A stretch of DNA of 64,000 nucleotides. Source: Shewanella violacea DSS12 (lineage in GTDB: Bacteria; Pseudomonadota; Gammaproteobacteria; Enterobacterales; Shewanellaceae). The notes under the pieces are model-generated. The model saw only the letters and a program-made list of their open reading frames with translations, ran no database searches and was not told the DNA's origin. The stretch covers positions 3,739,684-3,803,683 of the forward strand of contig NC_014012.1 in NCBI RefSeq assembly GCF_000091325.1. Reading direction: 5' to 3'. Below are positions 1-10,066 of this stretch, piece by piece (within the stretch, counting starts at the first letter, position 1; every line of letters begins with the position of its first letter). The position numbers and the translations under genes are program-made.

Positions 1-1177
1 TATCTTTAGCACTCTCAAACTCTTCCATGCTGACGATACGGCGACTGCCGCGAGCGGCAAACAGGGCTGCCTCGTTAACTAGGTTGGCGAGATCCGCACC
101 TGAGAAACCAGGAGTACCACGAGCGATAACACTCGCCTTAACGTCATCGGCCAGAGGCACTTTACGCATATGCACTTTAAGTATCTGCTCACGACCACGG
201 ACATCGGGAAGACCTACAACCACCTGACGATCGAAACGACCCGGACGCAATAGCGCGGCATCGAGTACATCTGGTCTGTTCGTCGCGGCGATGACGATAA
301 CACCTTCGTTACCTTCGAAACCATCCATCTCTACCAACATCTGGTTCAATGTTTGTTCACGCTCATCGTGACCACCACCGACACCAGCACCACGTTGACG
401 GCCGACGGCATCGATCTCATCAATAAAGATGATACAAGGTGCAGATTTTTTAGCTTGTTCGAACATGTCACGCACACGAGAAGCACCAACACCAACAAAC
501 ATCTCAACGAAATCTGAGCCTGAGATGGTGAAGAAAGGCACTTTTGCCTCACCGGCGATAGCCTTGGCCAGCAAGGTCTTACCCGTACCCGGAGGACCTA
601 CAAGCAGTATACCAGTGGGAATACGCCCACCTAGCTTCTGAAATCTTGTCGGTTCTTTGAGATAATCGACCAGCTCTTTAACGTCCTCTTTCGCTTCGTC
701 ACAGCCCGCAACGTCACCAAAAGTGGTCTTAATCTGGTCTTCACTCATCAGCTTGGCCTTGCTCTTGCCGAACGACATGGCACCTTTGCCACCGCCGCCC
801 TGCATCTGACGCATGAAGAATATCCATACACCAATAAGCAATAGCATAGGGAACCAGGAGATAAAGATCTGAGTTAAGAACCCTGACTCTTCGGCTTCTT
901 GCCCTTTCATGGTCACGCCCTTGCGATTCAGATCGTTAATCAGATCTTGATCATACATGGGCATGATAGTAGTAAACTTCTCTCCGGTACTTTTAGTTCC
1001 TTCGATGGTACGTTGATCGCTCTTTATTTCGACAGTATTTACCTGCCCTTTACGAACATCATCTAAAAAAGCTGAATAATCCATCTTCGACGCAGTGGTA
1101 GAAGAGGGGGAGTAGCCCTGAAATACAGACATCAACACAACGGCGATGACTACCCAGAGAATTAAATTTTTTGCCAT
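1..1177 (-). CDS. ftsH: ATP-dependent zinc metalloprotease FtsH (partial, C-terminal part outside window)
   Basis: Membrane-anchored AAA+ protease that degrades sigma-32, LpxC and misassembled inner-membrane proteins. The N-terminal ~392 residues are visible. There is a first membrane segment at residues ~4-22, a periplasmic domain, and a second membrane segment at ~104-124. The AAA module has Walker A GPPGTGKT (~197), Walker B IIFIDEID (~249) and the second region of homology [20 protein letters not shown] (~295-315). The HEXXH zinc-protease domain lies beyond base 1. The start is the ATG at 1177, giving [10 protein letters not shown]. It lies 54 bp downstream of rlmE on the same strand, the usual rlmE-ftsH operon. 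Confidence 0.97.
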   Translation of the reverse strand, partial: MAKNLILWVVIAVVLMSVFQGYSPSSTTASKMDYSAFLDDVRKGQVNTVEIKSDQRTIEGTKSTGEKFTTIMPMYDQDLINDLNRKGVTMKGQEAEESGFLTQIFISWFPMLLLIGVWIFFMRQMQGGGGKGAMSFGKSKAKLMSEDQIKTTFGDVAGCDEAKEDVKELVDYLKEPTRFQKLGGRIPTGILLVGPPGTGKTLLAKAIAGEAKVPFFTISGSDFVEMFVGVGASRVRDMFEQAKKSAPCIIFIDEIDAVGRQRGAGVGGGHDEREQTLNQMLVEMDGFEGNEGVIVIAATNRPDVLDAALLRPGRFDRQVVVGLPDVRGREQILKVHMRKVPLADDVKASVIARGTPGFSGADLANLVNEAALFAARGSRRIVSMEEFESAKD

Positions 1178-1231
1178 ATCACTCAGAATTACTAGACCTC
1201 ATAGAGTCTTGCGATAACTGACGTTAGGGTA

Positions 1232-1861
1232 CTACAACTTGTACCCTGTCGCCACAAGATAGACTTCTCGCGAACGTGCTCGCGAAGAGTCTGGCTTACG
1301 TGTTTTAACCGTTTTAAATGCGGCTCTCACCGACTTCATGTACTCTTCAAAGCCCTCCCCCTGAAAGACTTTGACTGCGAAACAGCCATTAGGTGCCATC
1401 ACTTGATGACACATATCTAAGGCTAATTCCACTAGATACATGGCCCGGGGCTGATCGACACCACCTGTGCCACTCATATTTGGCGCCATGTCAGACAAGA
1501 CCACATCCACTTTCCCATCTCCGACTCGGGTAAGCAAGGCATCGAGTACCTTCTCTTCCCTAAAATCACCCTGGAGAAAGTCTACACCAACTATGGGATC
1601 CATAGCTAAAATATCGCAAGCGATAACCTTACCTCTGTCACCAGCTAGTTTAACGGCAACTTGAGACCAACCACCAGGGGCCGCCCCTAAATCCACCACA
1701 GTCATACCAGGACGTATCAATTTATCTTTCTCCTGGATCTCCTCTAATTTAAACGCAGCGCGCGAACGCAATCCCCGTTTTTGAGCTAATTTGACATAGT
1801 GGTCATCAAAATGTTCCTGCAACCAACGGGAGGAACTCGCTGTTCTTTTTTTACCTGACAT
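1232..1861 (-). CDS. rlmE: 23S rRNA (uridine-2552-2'-O)-methyltransferase RlmE
   Basis: SAM-dependent methyltransferase (FtsJ/RrmJ) that modifies U2552 of 23S rRNA late in 50S assembly. The protein has 209 residues, the family's usual length. The SAM-binding motif I is [13 protein letters not shown] (~residues 55-67). A catalytic K-D-K-E tetrad is expected, and candidates include the D of LSDMAPN (~124) and the K of FAVKVF (~164). It is the first gene of the rlmE-ftsH unit and is divergent from yhbY across a ~90-bp gap that must hold both promoters. Confidence 0.97.
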   Translation of the reverse strand: MSGKKRTASSSRWLQEHFDDHYVKLAQKRGLRSRAAFKLEEIQEKDKLIRPGMTVVDLGAAPGGWSQVAVKLAGDRGKVIACDILAMDPIVGVDFLQGDFREEKVLDALLTRVGDGKVDVVLSDMAPNMSGTGGVDQPRAMYLVELALDMCHQVMAPNGCFAVKVFQGEGFEEYMKSVRAAFKTVKTRKPDSSRARSREVYLVATGYKL

Positions 1862-1952
1862 TCAACATCCGCAACAAATGAGAGTTACATAAAGAGTATA
1901 TAAGGGTAGAATAGCCGTTTTTCAACAGTAACTCAGCATAAAGTTGGTATAA

Positions 1953-2252
1953 ATGAACTTAACAACCAAACAAAAACAGCACTTAAAGGGCTTAGCGCAT
2001 AATTTGAAGCCTGTAGTGATGCTTGGTTCCAATGGTCTGACTGAAGGTGTACTGGCGGAAATTGATAATGCACTGACTCACCATGAACTGATCAAAGTGA
2101 AAGTTGCTTCGGGTGACAGAGAGTTAAAAAATGCAATTGTTGACGCCATCGTTCGTGAAACTCAAGCCGTGAATGTACAGCTTATAGGTCACGTACTTGT
2201 ACTTTTCCGTCAGTCTGAAGAGATGAAAATCGCCATTCCTAAGGCAAAGTAA
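1953..2252 (+). CDS. yhbY: Ribosome assembly RNA-binding protein YhbY (CRM domain)
   Basis: Small RNA-binding protein with a single CRM domain, associated with pre-50S ribosomal particles. The 99 residues match the family length. The N-terminal LTTKQKQHLKGLAHNLKPVV and the central GSNGLTE are typical of YhbY. It is divergent from rlmE, and the pairing of two ribosome-assembly genes is the conserved gammaproteobacterial arrangement. An intrinsic terminator follows 18 bp after the stop. Confidence 0.96.
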   Translation: MNLTTKQKQHLKGLAHNLKPVVMLGSNGLTEGVLAEIDNALTHHELIKVKVASGDRELKNAIVDAIVRETQAVNVQLIGHVLVLFRQSEEMKIAIPKAK

Positions 2253-2265
2253 ACACCCTCTATCG

Positions 2266-2303
2266 AAAAACGGAGCCAAATTAATCTTTGGCTCCGTTTT
2301 TTT
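2266..2303. terminator. Bidirectional intrinsic terminator between yhbY and secF
   Basis: A perfect 10-bp stem (CGGAGCCAAA, 6-nt loop, TTTGGCTCCG) is followed by seven T on the + strand. A run of five A precedes it, which gives a T run on the - strand. It can end both yhbY (+) and secF (-), which converge here. Confidence 0.9.
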
Positions 2304-2332
2304 ATGCCTGGTAAAAGATAACGCTGACTATC

Positions 2333-3280
2333 CTATGGCGCGTCGGAAACTGGCACCAGACGATAATGCTCTGAGTTCAGCTTAAACACCTCGGGCAAAC
2401 AAGTCCCCACGGATATCGACGACCAAGTGCCTGTCAGAATACCGATAAACATGGCGATGGAAAAACTTTCCAGCGGCCCCCCTCCCATCACCCACAGCGC
2501 GATGACCGTCATTAAGGTGGTACCACTGGTCACCAAAGTCCGGGAAAATGTCGCCTTCACAGCCCTGTCATTGATCTCGGCTATCGGCAAGCCAGACTCG
2601 GTTCGCAATCCCTCTCTGATCCTGTCGGCTATGATGATCGAATCATTGAGTGAATAGCCTAATATGGCCAGAACCGCCGCAAGCACGGTCAGATTAAACT
2701 CCGTCTGAGTCAAGGAAAAGAATGCCAGCACGAAAATCACATCATGGAACAGGGCCAGCAAGGAACCACAGGCGAGACGCCACTCGAATCGATAGCTCAA
2801 ATAAGCCATGATGCACAACATGGCAACCAACAAGGCCAAGCCACCTTGCTCGGCCAGTTCCTGGCCAATCTGTGGCCCGACTATGCTGCTGTTTAGCACC
2901 TCTACGTCACTATTGAGGGGCTGCAATACCTGCTCTATATCCATTGCATGCTGACTGACATCTTCTTGAGTCGATGGCAGGCTATATCTTAGTACCCAGC
3001 GCCCAGGCTCTCCCGCAGAAATCACACTCACCTCCTGATCCGACGCTAAGCTCAACAAGTCAGAGATATCTTTACTGGCCACCTTGCTATCAAGCTTAAC
3101 CTCGGTAACGACTCCACCGGTGAAATCTAGGCCCCAATTGAACCCCTTAACCGCAATCACAGACAGAGACAATATCATCAGGCTAAGTGATATCAGACTA
3201 GTTAAATAACGTAATTTAGTTAACGTTTTCATTTCGGAAAACTTACTGTTTACCTGCTTAAAATTAAATAAACTCATCAT
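2333..3280 (-). CDS. secF: Protein translocase subunit SecF
   Basis: RND-type membrane subunit that, with SecD, uses the proton gradient to help pull proteins across the inner membrane after SecA-driven translocation. The 315 residues are the usual SecF length. The first membrane helix is at ~24-46, followed by FNWGLDFTGGVV, a short periplasmic domain and five further helices with SLNDSIIIADRIREGLR in the conserved core. Its ATG shares one base with the secD stop (TAATG), so the two are translationally coupled. An ATG also starts codon 2, leaving the exact start open by one codon. Confidence 0.95.
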   Translation of the reverse strand: MMSLFNFKQVNSKFSEMKTLTKLRYLTSLISLSLMILSLSVIAVKGFNWGLDFTGGVVTEVKLDSKVASKDISDLLSLASDQEVSVISAGEPGRWVLRYSLPSTQEDVSQHAMDIEQVLQPLNSDVEVLNSSIVGPQIGQELAEQGGLALLVAMLCIMAYLSYRFEWRLACGSLLALFHDVIFVLAFFSLTQTEFNLTVLAAVLAILGYSLNDSIIIADRIREGLRTESGLPIAEINDRAVKATFSRTLVTSGTTLMTVIALWVMGGGPLESFSIAMFIGILTGTWSSISVGTCLPEVFKLNSEHYRLVPVSDAP

Positions 3281-5094
3281 TACACCCTCACATCACGGTT
3301 AAAATTACGTCCATATGCCCAATTGATAAGGACGCGAGAGGCAAAAATTCCGGTAAACATACTCGTCAATAATCCCAAGCCCAGTGTCAGGGCAAAGCCT
3401 TGGATCGGACCATTACCGATAGAATAGAGCACAACAGCAGTGATCATGGTGGTGAGGTTGGCATCTAAGATGGTGCCAAAGGCGCTATCGAAGCCCCTGT
3501 CTATGGCACGAGCGAAATCTCTCCCCAGTTTCAGATTATCTTTGATCCGCTCGAAGATGAGTACATTAGTATCAACGGCCATACCAACCGTCAGCACTAA
3601 GCCTGCGATGCCTGGTAAGGTCAATACCGCCCCAGGGATCAGAGCCAGTAACCCAAACAGAATCACCATATTAGCGATAAGAGCCACATTGGCTACCCAG
3701 CCCAAACGCCGGTACCAGAAACCCATAAAGACTAAGGTCATCGCCATACCTAAGGCTAACGCGGCAAAACCATTGACGATATTCTCGGCGCCAAGACTCG
3801 GGCCTATAGTACGCTCTTCGACTATAGTCACCGGCGCAGTCATAGAGCCTGCACGTAATAACAAGGCCAATTGCTGCGCCTCTTGGTAATCTCCGGCTCC
3901 GGTAATACTGAAACGATTGCCTAACTGACTCTGTATGGTGGCAATACTGATCACTCGTGTCTGTTGACTCACCTCACCTTGAGCATTCCGGCTGTACTCA
4001 CTGTAAGATGTGGCCATGGGATAACCTATATTGTCTCTGGAAAAAGCCGACATCAATTTACCGCCAGCACTGTCTAAGGTGATATTCACTTCAGCGCCTC
4101 CCATCTCACCAATCCCCGCCCTGGCATCTATAATATGCTCACCTCCCAACACAGGTTTGCGCGATACATAAACTGGGGTCTGGGAGTCATCCCGCAAGAT
4201 TTTTGCGTTAACAGAACCCGGCGGTTTAACTTCATAGAAAGCCAAGCTGGCTGTTGCCCCTATGACGCTCTTTGCTGCGGCGGGATCTTGAACACCAGGC
4301 AGTTCAATACGTATTCTATGCTCTCCCTGGCGCTGTACTATAGCCTCGGTTATCCCAAGTTGAGATATACGACCACGCATGGTCTGTAAATTTTGTTTAA
4401 CGGTTAGATCTCGCAGCAGGTCTTTCTCAGATTGCTTTAAACTGACCGTCAAGATGCCATCTCCCTCCTGCTTCACTTGCCAGCGAGGATGTTGGCTACG
4501 GATAAATTGTCTGTATTGGTAACTGGTTTCTGAGTTAGCCAGCATTAAGGTGATACTGTCATCGTCCTTATAACGCACCTGAGTTCCCATCAACTTTTGC
4601 TCACGGGAAAACTGCTTGATTGAATCGACTAAGCTTTCACCATGAAGTCGATAAACGGGATCCAGATCCACATCCAAGAGAAACTGCACACCTCCCCTGA
4701 GATCTAAGCCCAACTTTATGGGGGCAACTCCCAGACTGAGTAACCAGGATGGCGCCGCCGGAGCGAGTGACAGAGTGAGATGTTCTGGTTTAGCGACTAG
4801 CTTAGCCAACACTTGCTTTGTTTGCGTTTGTTGAGCCTGCTTAGCGAGTACGATCAATGTCTGACCATCGGCCTGATCTATACGCTTGATATCTATCCCA
4901 GCCAGTTGGAGTTGCTTATGCAGCTCTATTAAGGAAACTGATAAACCCGCCTTATCACTGACCTCAATAGCCGCATCTTCACCGAACAGAGACGGCAGTG
5001 CACTCAATAGCATGATGATAATCGTGACGATTATCATCCCATATTTCCATGGAGAGTTGTGATTGAGTAATGTTTTTCTTGTTTGTCTTTTCAT
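3280..5094 (-). CDS. secD: Protein translocase subunit SecD
   Basis: Partner of SecF in the SecDF translocation-assisting complex. The 604 residues show a first helix at ~17-37, GLDLRGGVQFLLDVDL at the start of the large periplasmic P1 region, and six C-terminal helices. The core VGMAVDTNVLIFERIKD contains the conserved Asp thought to carry protons. There is no yajC upstream; instead an unrecognised secreted protein gene precedes it. Many shewanellae carry a second secDF pair besides yajC-secDF, and this locus between yhbY and greA is probably that second pair (inference). Confidence 0.94.
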   Translation of the reverse strand: MKRQTRKTLLNHNSPWKYGMIIVTIIIMLLSALPSLFGEDAAIEVSDKAGLSVSLIELHKQLQLAGIDIKRIDQADGQTLIVLAKQAQQTQTKQVLAKLVAKPEHLTLSLAPAAPSWLLSLGVAPIKLGLDLRGGVQFLLDVDLDPVYRLHGESLVDSIKQFSREQKLMGTQVRYKDDDSITLMLANSETSYQYRQFIRSQHPRWQVKQEGDGILTVSLKQSEKDLLRDLTVKQNLQTMRGRISQLGITEAIVQRQGEHRIRIELPGVQDPAAAKSVIGATASLAFYEVKPPGSVNAKILRDDSQTPVYVSRKPVLGGEHIIDARAGIGEMGGAEVNITLDSAGGKLMSAFSRDNIGYPMATSYSEYSRNAQGEVSQQTRVISIATIQSQLGNRFSITGAGDYQEAQQLALLLRAGSMTAPVTIVEERTIGPSLGAENIVNGFAALALGMAMTLVFMGFWYRRLGWVANVALIANMVILFGLLALIPGAVLTLPGIAGLVLTVGMAVDTNVLIFERIKDNLKLGRDFARAIDRGFDSAFGTILDANLTTMITAVVLYSIGNGPIQGFALTLGLGLLTSMFTGIFASRVLINWAYGRNFNRDVRV

Positions 5095-5273
5095 AGCGTA
5101 ATTTGCCCTGAAGGCACCTTGCTTTCTAACGAGTTTTTCCGTTCTCTATCAAAATTCACCATTAATAAATGGCTCAACCAAGGACGCGTATCCCAAAGGA
5201 TGTCCAAATAGGAAGATGTTTCTTGAGAAAGAGAGATTTAGCCGGCCAGCCTTCGATGCCAGCCGATAACAAG

Positions 5274-5789
5274 TTAGCTAACGGATTTTTGCTGAGAAAA
5301 GCGGTAGAGCAGATTCGATTCCTTCCAGCCCGAAAGCCTGGAAGGCTTGTCATTAGCATGGAGGGACCAATTCAGGGCCCGGACAAAGTCTATCCGATAC
5401 CCTATGGAAAAAGAGGGACTTGGAGGTGAAACAAATTCATAGGCCAACAGATAGCTAGGCCGTATCTGTTGTAGATCGTGTTGAGCAAAACTTAACAGAC
5501 GCATCGAGATAAGAGGAACAAACTCTTGCTCACTCGGAACATGGTGTTCGAGTCCTGTGTGAGTGCTTGGTGTATCTTGATGACCAAAGAGAGTGTTCAT
5601 CGATACACAAGAGGTCAAATTAAATGCTTCCTGAGACCCTGAGTCCTGACACAAGCTGTGGACGGACTGAATAGCGCTATCCTTTTTCATATATTCAGAG
5701 GCTGACGCACTCGTGCCGCAGAGAAATATTCCTCCTAGCAAGATCAGCATTAGCCCTATACGAAAAAGTCCTGACACATTAATCCCCAT
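5274..5789 (-). CDS. Hypothetical secreted protein upstream of secD
   Basis: I do not recognise the family. The ORF of about 171 residues has an N-terminal hydrophobic segment (GLFRIGLMLILLGGIFL) followed by CGTSASA-S, which looks like a signal peptidase I site. The Cys has Leu at -1, a poor lipobox. The mature part has Cys residues at two sites and a Pro/Ser stretch near FVSPPSPSFSIGYRIDF. The frame extends to a TTG at 5816. I chose the ATG at 5789, but the GTG at 5777 has the better ribosome site (GGGGA, 5-6 nt away). It lies 179 bp upstream of secD on the same strand and behind the greA terminator, so it may be co-transcribed with secDF. Confidence 0.55.
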   Translation of the reverse strand: MGINVSGLFRIGLMLILLGGIFLCGTSASASEYMKKDSAIQSVHSLCQDSGSQEAFNLTSCVSMNTLFGHQDTPSTHTGLEHHVPSEQEFVPLISMRLLSFAQHDLQQIRPSYLLAYEFVSPPSPSFSIGYRIDFVRALNWSLHANDKPSRLSGWKESNLLYRFSQQKSVS

Positions 5790-5876
5790 GATATTTATTT
5801 TTTTGATTCTAACCAAAAAAGCCGAAAAAACAAAATAACAATTAGATATCCTATCAAATCACGAAAAACAGGCAAC

Positions 5877-5903
5877 AAAAAAGCCGCTATTAACGGCTTT
5901 TTT
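5877..5903 (-). terminator. Intrinsic terminator downstream of greA
   Basis: Hairpin with A-rich and T-rich flanks (AAAAAAGCCG, 7-nt loop, CGGCTTTTTT) located 64 bp past the greA stop. The symmetric A/T tracts would allow function on either strand. It separates greA from the secreted-protein/secDF genes. Confidence 0.85.
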
Positions 5904-5966
5904 ACATCTCGCAATATTAAATAGAGATCCCATTATGAACAATGTATGGGATGCAAAAATATCTGC

Positions 5967-6443
5967 TTAGATATATTTTACGGCAATGATCTCATACTCG
6001 GTAATACCACCCGGGGTCTGAATATTTACCTCATCATCGAGATTTTTACCAACCAAACCACGTGCAATCGGTGAAGTTACAGAGATCAAATTATCTTTGA
6101 TATTCGCTTCATCTTCACCCACGATACGGTAAGTCGATTCTTCTTCGGTCTCGACATTCAGTATAGTCACTGTTGTACCGAAAATAATACGACCATTATT
6201 CTCCATCTTAGTCACATCGATGATCTGCACATTCGAAAGTTTACCTTCGATATCACGAATGCGAGCCTCGCAAATGCCCTGCTCTTCGCGCGCGGCATGA
6301 TACTCAGCATTCTCTTTAAGGTCGCCAAGTTCTCTGGCTGTGCCTATTGCTTGAGTAATACTGGGGCGCTGCTCAAATTTAAGATGTGTTAACTCTTTTC
6401 GCAGTTGTTCGGCGCCAACAACTGTCATAGGAACCTTATTCAT
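5967..6443 (-). CDS. greA: Transcription elongation factor GreA
   Basis: Binds the RNA polymerase secondary channel and stimulates cleavage of backtracked RNA. The 158 residues match the family. The N-terminal coiled-coil finger contains the acidic tip ([17 protein letters not shown], ~residues 40-56), and the C-terminal FKBP-like domain contains [16 protein letters not shown] just upstream of the ATG serves as ribosome site. It appears monocistronic, with a terminator behind it and a 418-bp upstream gap. Confidence 0.97.
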   Translation of the reverse strand: MNKVPMTVVGAEQLRKELTHLKFEQRPSITQAIGTARELGDLKENAEYHAAREEQGICEARIRDIEGKLSNVQIIDVTKMENNGRIIFGTTVTILNVETEEESTYRIVGEDEANIKDNLISVTSPIARGLVGKNLDDEVNIQTPGGITEYEIIAVKYI

Positions 6444-6867
6444 AATCCTCTTTCGTCTCCTTTAAAACAAAAGCAGTCTCTATCGGCACATGCTGGGCCA
6501 ATAAAGTAAAGTATCTCGGGGATATGCTCATTCTATACGTTCATCACCTCAGATGCTATCCCGCTTTTTCACATAAATATCTTCCTCATAAAAAGTATCC
6601 ATCTTGCAAAGATCGGCCTAATAGTAATGAATGACTTAAGTTTTTAAAATGAAAGGGTTAGCTTAGCAAAAAGATTATCACCATTTTGGTGCAGTTATAA
6701 TACTCGTTAGTTAGCAATAAGTTAAAACTGCACTACACTTCAATTGATCTATCCAGCTTGTACTTAGGTCCCAAGGACAATCACTAACTCTATCCCCCAT
6801 TTCAATCGATTAACCTTGGTTAAGCTTATAAACAAAAATAAGCAGTAATGACAAATAGGGAATGAAT
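6444..6867. other. Intergenic region between greA and the porin gene
   Basis: About 420 bp, AT-rich, containing the divergent promoters of greA and the TorF-type porin. I see no ORF with a ribosome site and no convincing structured RNA or operator. Confidence 0.5.
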
Positions 6868-7521
6868 ATGAAACATCACATTGGATATGCTGTCGTATTA
6901 TGCTCCACTCTTACCTTAGCCCCACCCACATTCGCCACTGAAGGCTTATCGGCCAACATAAGTGTCACTAACAATTATATCTGGCGCGGTGTGACTCAAA
7001 CCCATGATAAGCCTGCAGTGTCAGGCGGAATAGATTACGCCATGGATACGGGTATCTACCTAGGCACCTGGGCATCTAACATAGATTTCGGTGATGACGC
7101 CACCACTGAGCTAGACCTCTATCTAGGCTTTGCTAATGAGTTTGGTGAGTTCAACTATGATTTTGGTTATGTCTATTACGGCTACCCAGATGGCGATGAC
7201 CTCAATTTTGGTGAAGTTTATGGCTCAATTGGCTGGAATGTGCTCTCAATAGGCATCTCTACCACGGCACATTCAGATTGGTCATCTGATTTTGGTGACG
7301 ATATTTACTTCGAAATTAATGCAGCGTTTGAAATTCTTGGCGATGCCGAACTTGGATTACACTTAGGTAGTTATGACTTCGATGATGGACTAGATTATCA
7401 GGACTATAACGTCAGCATCAGCAAGAGCGGTTTTAGCTTTTTAGTCAGTCAAGTAAGCGAAGATGAGATAGATGACGATTATAAGATAGTGGTTTCTTAT
7501 ACCTATGAAATTGACCTTTGA
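6868..7521 (+). CDS. TorF family putative porin
   Basis: Predicted outer-membrane beta-barrel protein of the family usually annotated as TorF-type putative porin (TIGR02001-like). A signal peptide ends near PPTFA-TEG. The mature N-terminus SANISVTNNYIWRGVTQT and the acidic, Tyr/Trp-rich alternating strands (DLYLGFANEFGEF, VVSYTYEI at the C-terminus) are typical. Of two nearby ATGs (6862, 6868) I chose the second because AGGGA lies 6 nt before it. The substrate is not known. It is a single gene followed by a hairpin. Confidence 0.85.
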   Translation: MKHHIGYAVVLCSTLTLAPPTFATEGLSANISVTNNYIWRGVTQTHDKPAVSGGIDYAMDTGIYLGTWASNIDFGDDATTELDLYLGFANEFGEFNYDFGYVYYGYPDGDDLNFGEVYGSIGWNVLSIGISTTAHSDWSSDFGDDIYFEINAAFEILGDAELGLHLGSYDFDDGLDYQDYNVSISKSGFSFLVSQVSEDEIDDDYKIVVSYTYEIDL

Positions 7522-7543
7522 TCTCAAAAACATCTTTAAACTT

Positions 7544-7569
7544 CAAAGAGGCCGGAACAGGCCTCTTTG
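7544..7569. terminator. Probable terminator hairpin after the porin gene
   Basis: Perfect 10-bp stem (CAAAGAGGCC / GGCCTCTTTG, loop GGAACA) between the convergent porin and chemoreceptor genes. Neither side has a strong T run, so termination efficiency is uncertain. Confidence 0.6.
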
Positions 7570-7612
7570 ATGATTGAATACTGCTCAGACTCAGCATTTT
7601 ATTAGTAGCCTA

Positions 7613-9931
7613 TTAAAGCTTAAATTCACTCATTTTCTCTTCCAGATTAGTCACTAAATTACTCAAATTTTCGACATCCTCTTTACTAAGCTCCGCCTTA
7701 GAGGAGATCCTCAGTGAGGTATCGGCAATCTCAGTGATATTTTGATTAATATCGCCAACCACAGCACTCTGTTGCTCGGAAGCCGTTGCTATCTGCATAT
7801 TCATATCACTGAGCTGAGACACAAGCACCACAACCTCGGCCAGTATTTTCCGATTTTCTTCACAGGTTCCGATACTTGCATTAGCCATTTCATTAGACGA
7901 AGTCACCATTTTTACGGTTATAACAGTCTCATGTTGCAATGAATTAATCTTTTCCCGAATGTCTTCGGTTGATTGTTGAGTCCGTGATGCTAATGTCCTC
8001 ACTTCATCGGCTACCACAGCAAAACCTCTACCTTGTTCACCAGCTCTGGCAGCTTCGATAGCGGCATTTAGTGCCAATAAATTAGTCTGCTCAGCGATGG
8101 CCTGAATGACGTCCAGCACAGAACCAATTGATTCACTCTCCTGAGCCAATTTTTCGATGGACTGTGAAGCGGAAGCCATCTGTGCATTTAACTCCTCCAT
8201 GTCATGCTCTAAACGCTCAGCCCCTTGAGTACTTTCCAGACACTTATCATTAGTTTCACGCACAGAATCCGCGGCACTAGAGGCATTACGTGCCACCTCC
8301 TGGATTGTCGCTAACAACTGGTTAGTCGCCACAGCGACACTGTCAGCATTATTAGATTGCTGCATGGTCTGTTCGGTTGTTTCATTGATGTCCTCCATCA
8401 TCTTGCCCGTCGTTTTCAATAGAGTCGCCGCCAGCTCCTCGACACTATTGAGAATACTCTGTAACTCTTGTAATAGCTGATTAAATGAGCTTGCCAGAGA
8501 GAACAGCTCATCTTCACCTTGATAATCAATTCTGGTTGTTAGGTCTTTATTCTGAGTAACTCGATTGACTTGAGCAATAAACCCATTGATTGGATTGGAT
8601 ATTCCCCTGCCGACCATAAAACCTGCAACAAGAGTAATAGGAATTAAAATCAACATAATAATGCTGATTGTTAGCCATATGGCATCAAGCATATTTTCCT
8701 TATCCTGCATCGCCTCGGCAACATCAATCTCGCTCAAAATGGCCCATTTAACTCCAGCTATCTCCAGTGGTGCGAATGCCGATAACACCTCTAGATTACG
8801 ATAATCCATGACTGTCTTAATACCAGTCTGCCCAGATAGTGCAGATCTAGCCCCCTCGCTATCAACCCTTTGATAACCTATGGCCGAGCCACTCGCCTCT
8901 ATCTTGTTGACTATCTGAGCGTCCATACCCGCATCTCTGAGGGCCTTAATGTAACCAGATTTGTCATCATATAAGAAGCGGCTCTGGCTACGAAGTAAGT
9001 GATCATCCCCCACTAAATAGGTTTCACCTGAGCTACCCAGACCAACCTTGCGCCACTCTTTATCATAGGTCATCAGATTATTGATCTCATCTATGGGCAT
9101 CTGAAAAATCAATATGCCTAGCTTCTTCCCATCAGCGGAAAATACCGGCGATGAGATAAATGCTGCGGCCGCTTCATAAGAGGGGAAATAGGGCTTAAAG
9201 TCGATAAGAAAGGTATCATTCTTATTACTGGTACTATTGGCCGCCCTAAAAGCTTTGGCTAGGCCGGTATTTTTATAAGGCCCATCCAATAGCGAGGTGG
9301 CATAATCCAGCTCCTTAAACACAGAATAAACCACATAACCCGAATCCGGTTCGACCAGAAAAATATCATAAAAACCGAAGGCTTCTAGATACTGATTAAA
9401 TTGAGGATGATATTTCTTATGAGTATTGCTGTAATCTGTGCCGTCTTTAGCAAACTCTAAGGCATTCTTACTGCCTAATGGATTAGAGTTACCACTGATA
9501 TAGGCATGTTGAATCGCTCGGGTATTACTGTTTAGCGTAGCAAGCTTACTGCTGGCACTGCCCATGGCCGATGGATTTTGATTACGATACTCTTTATCGA
9601 ATTGATTGGTGTAATACTGCTTCAAGGCAGAGTCGTCTCTCATGCTGGTCTGTTGACCATAATCAAAAAACTCTTGGGGTAGATGATGCATTACGTCTAT
9701 CACCATCTCATTATTAGACAGGGTGATCATCTCTTTCTCAATCGTTGAGAAATATCTTTCTATTTGGGATTTTTGAATTTCTCGAATGGCAACAAGCTGT
9801 TCGAATGCCCTTTTCTCAAGGGCATATGACGCGATAGAGGAAGACTTCCAACCAACCAGCGATCCCGCTGTTAATATACCAATCCCTGATAATAACACCG
9901 AAGCCAACACTATTTTGCTGGAAATTTTCAT
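7613..9931 (-). CDS. Methyl-accepting chemotaxis protein with large periplasmic sensor
   Basis: Transmembrane chemoreceptor of 772 residues. The first membrane helix is at ~7-30. A ~385-residue periplasmic region with PDC/Cache-like character follows ([32 protein letters not shown]). The second helix is at ~416-440, then HAMP and a long coiled-coil signalling domain. The highly conserved CheA/CheW-binding tip [19 protein letters not shown] lies near residue 625. The ligand cannot be read from the sequence. It is transcribed alone: carB upstream has its own terminator. A second chemoreceptor of different sensor type is near 46 kb. Confidence 0.95.
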   Translation of the reverse strand: MKISSKIVLASVLLSGIGILTAGSLVGWKSSSIASYALEKRAFEQLVAIREIQKSQIERYFSTIEKEMITLSNNEMVIDVMHHLPQEFFDYGQQTSMRDDSALKQYYTNQFDKEYRNQNPSAMGSASSKLATLNSNTRAIQHAYISGNSNPLGSKNALEFAKDGTDYSNTHKKYHPQFNQYLEAFGFYDIFLVEPDSGYVVYSVFKELDYATSLLDGPYKNTGLAKAFRAANSTSNKNDTFLIDFKPYFPSYEAAAAFISSPVFSADGKKLGILIFQMPIDEINNLMTYDKEWRKVGLGSSGETYLVGDDHLLRSQSRFLYDDKSGYIKALRDAGMDAQIVNKIEASGSAIGYQRVDSEGARSALSGQTGIKTVMDYRNLEVLSAFAPLEIAGVKWAILSEIDVAEAMQDKENMLDAIWLTISIIMLILIPITLVAGFMVGRGISNPINGFIAQVNRVTQNKDLTTRIDYQGEDELFSLASSFNQLLQELQSILNSVEELAATLLKTTGKMMEDINETTEQTMQQSNNADSVAVATNQLLATIQEVARNASSAADSVRETNDKCLESTQGAERLEHDMEELNAQMASASQSIEKLAQESESIGSVLDVIQAIAEQTNLLALNAAIEAARAGEQGRGFAVVADEVRTLASRTQQSTEDIREKINSLQHETVITVKMVTSSNEMANASIGTCEENRKILAEVVVLVSQLSDMNMQIATASEQQSAVVGDINQNITEIADTSLRISSKAELSKEDVENLSNLVTNLEEKMSEFKL

Positions 9932-10023
9932 GAGCAGATCACCACCTAAACAATATTAGTCTTTAAAGTTTAGTAGAAATGTAAAAACTCGCTGAAAAGG
10001 ATATTTTTATAATTTTAAACAAT

Positions 10024-10049
10024 AAAAAAGGCCGCAAATGCGGCCTTTT
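10024..10049 (-). terminator. Intrinsic terminator after carB
   Basis: Ten-bp stem with tetraloop (AAAAGGCCGC-AAAT-GCGGCCTTTT) starting 18 bp past the carB stop and followed on the - strand by a T run. It closes the carAB operon. Confidence 0.9.
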
Positions 10050-10066
10050 CTCTCAAGTATCGAATC

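Noticed and set aside
3440..3889. 149-codon open frame on the + strand
   Set aside because: Antisense to secD with no recognisable protein features.
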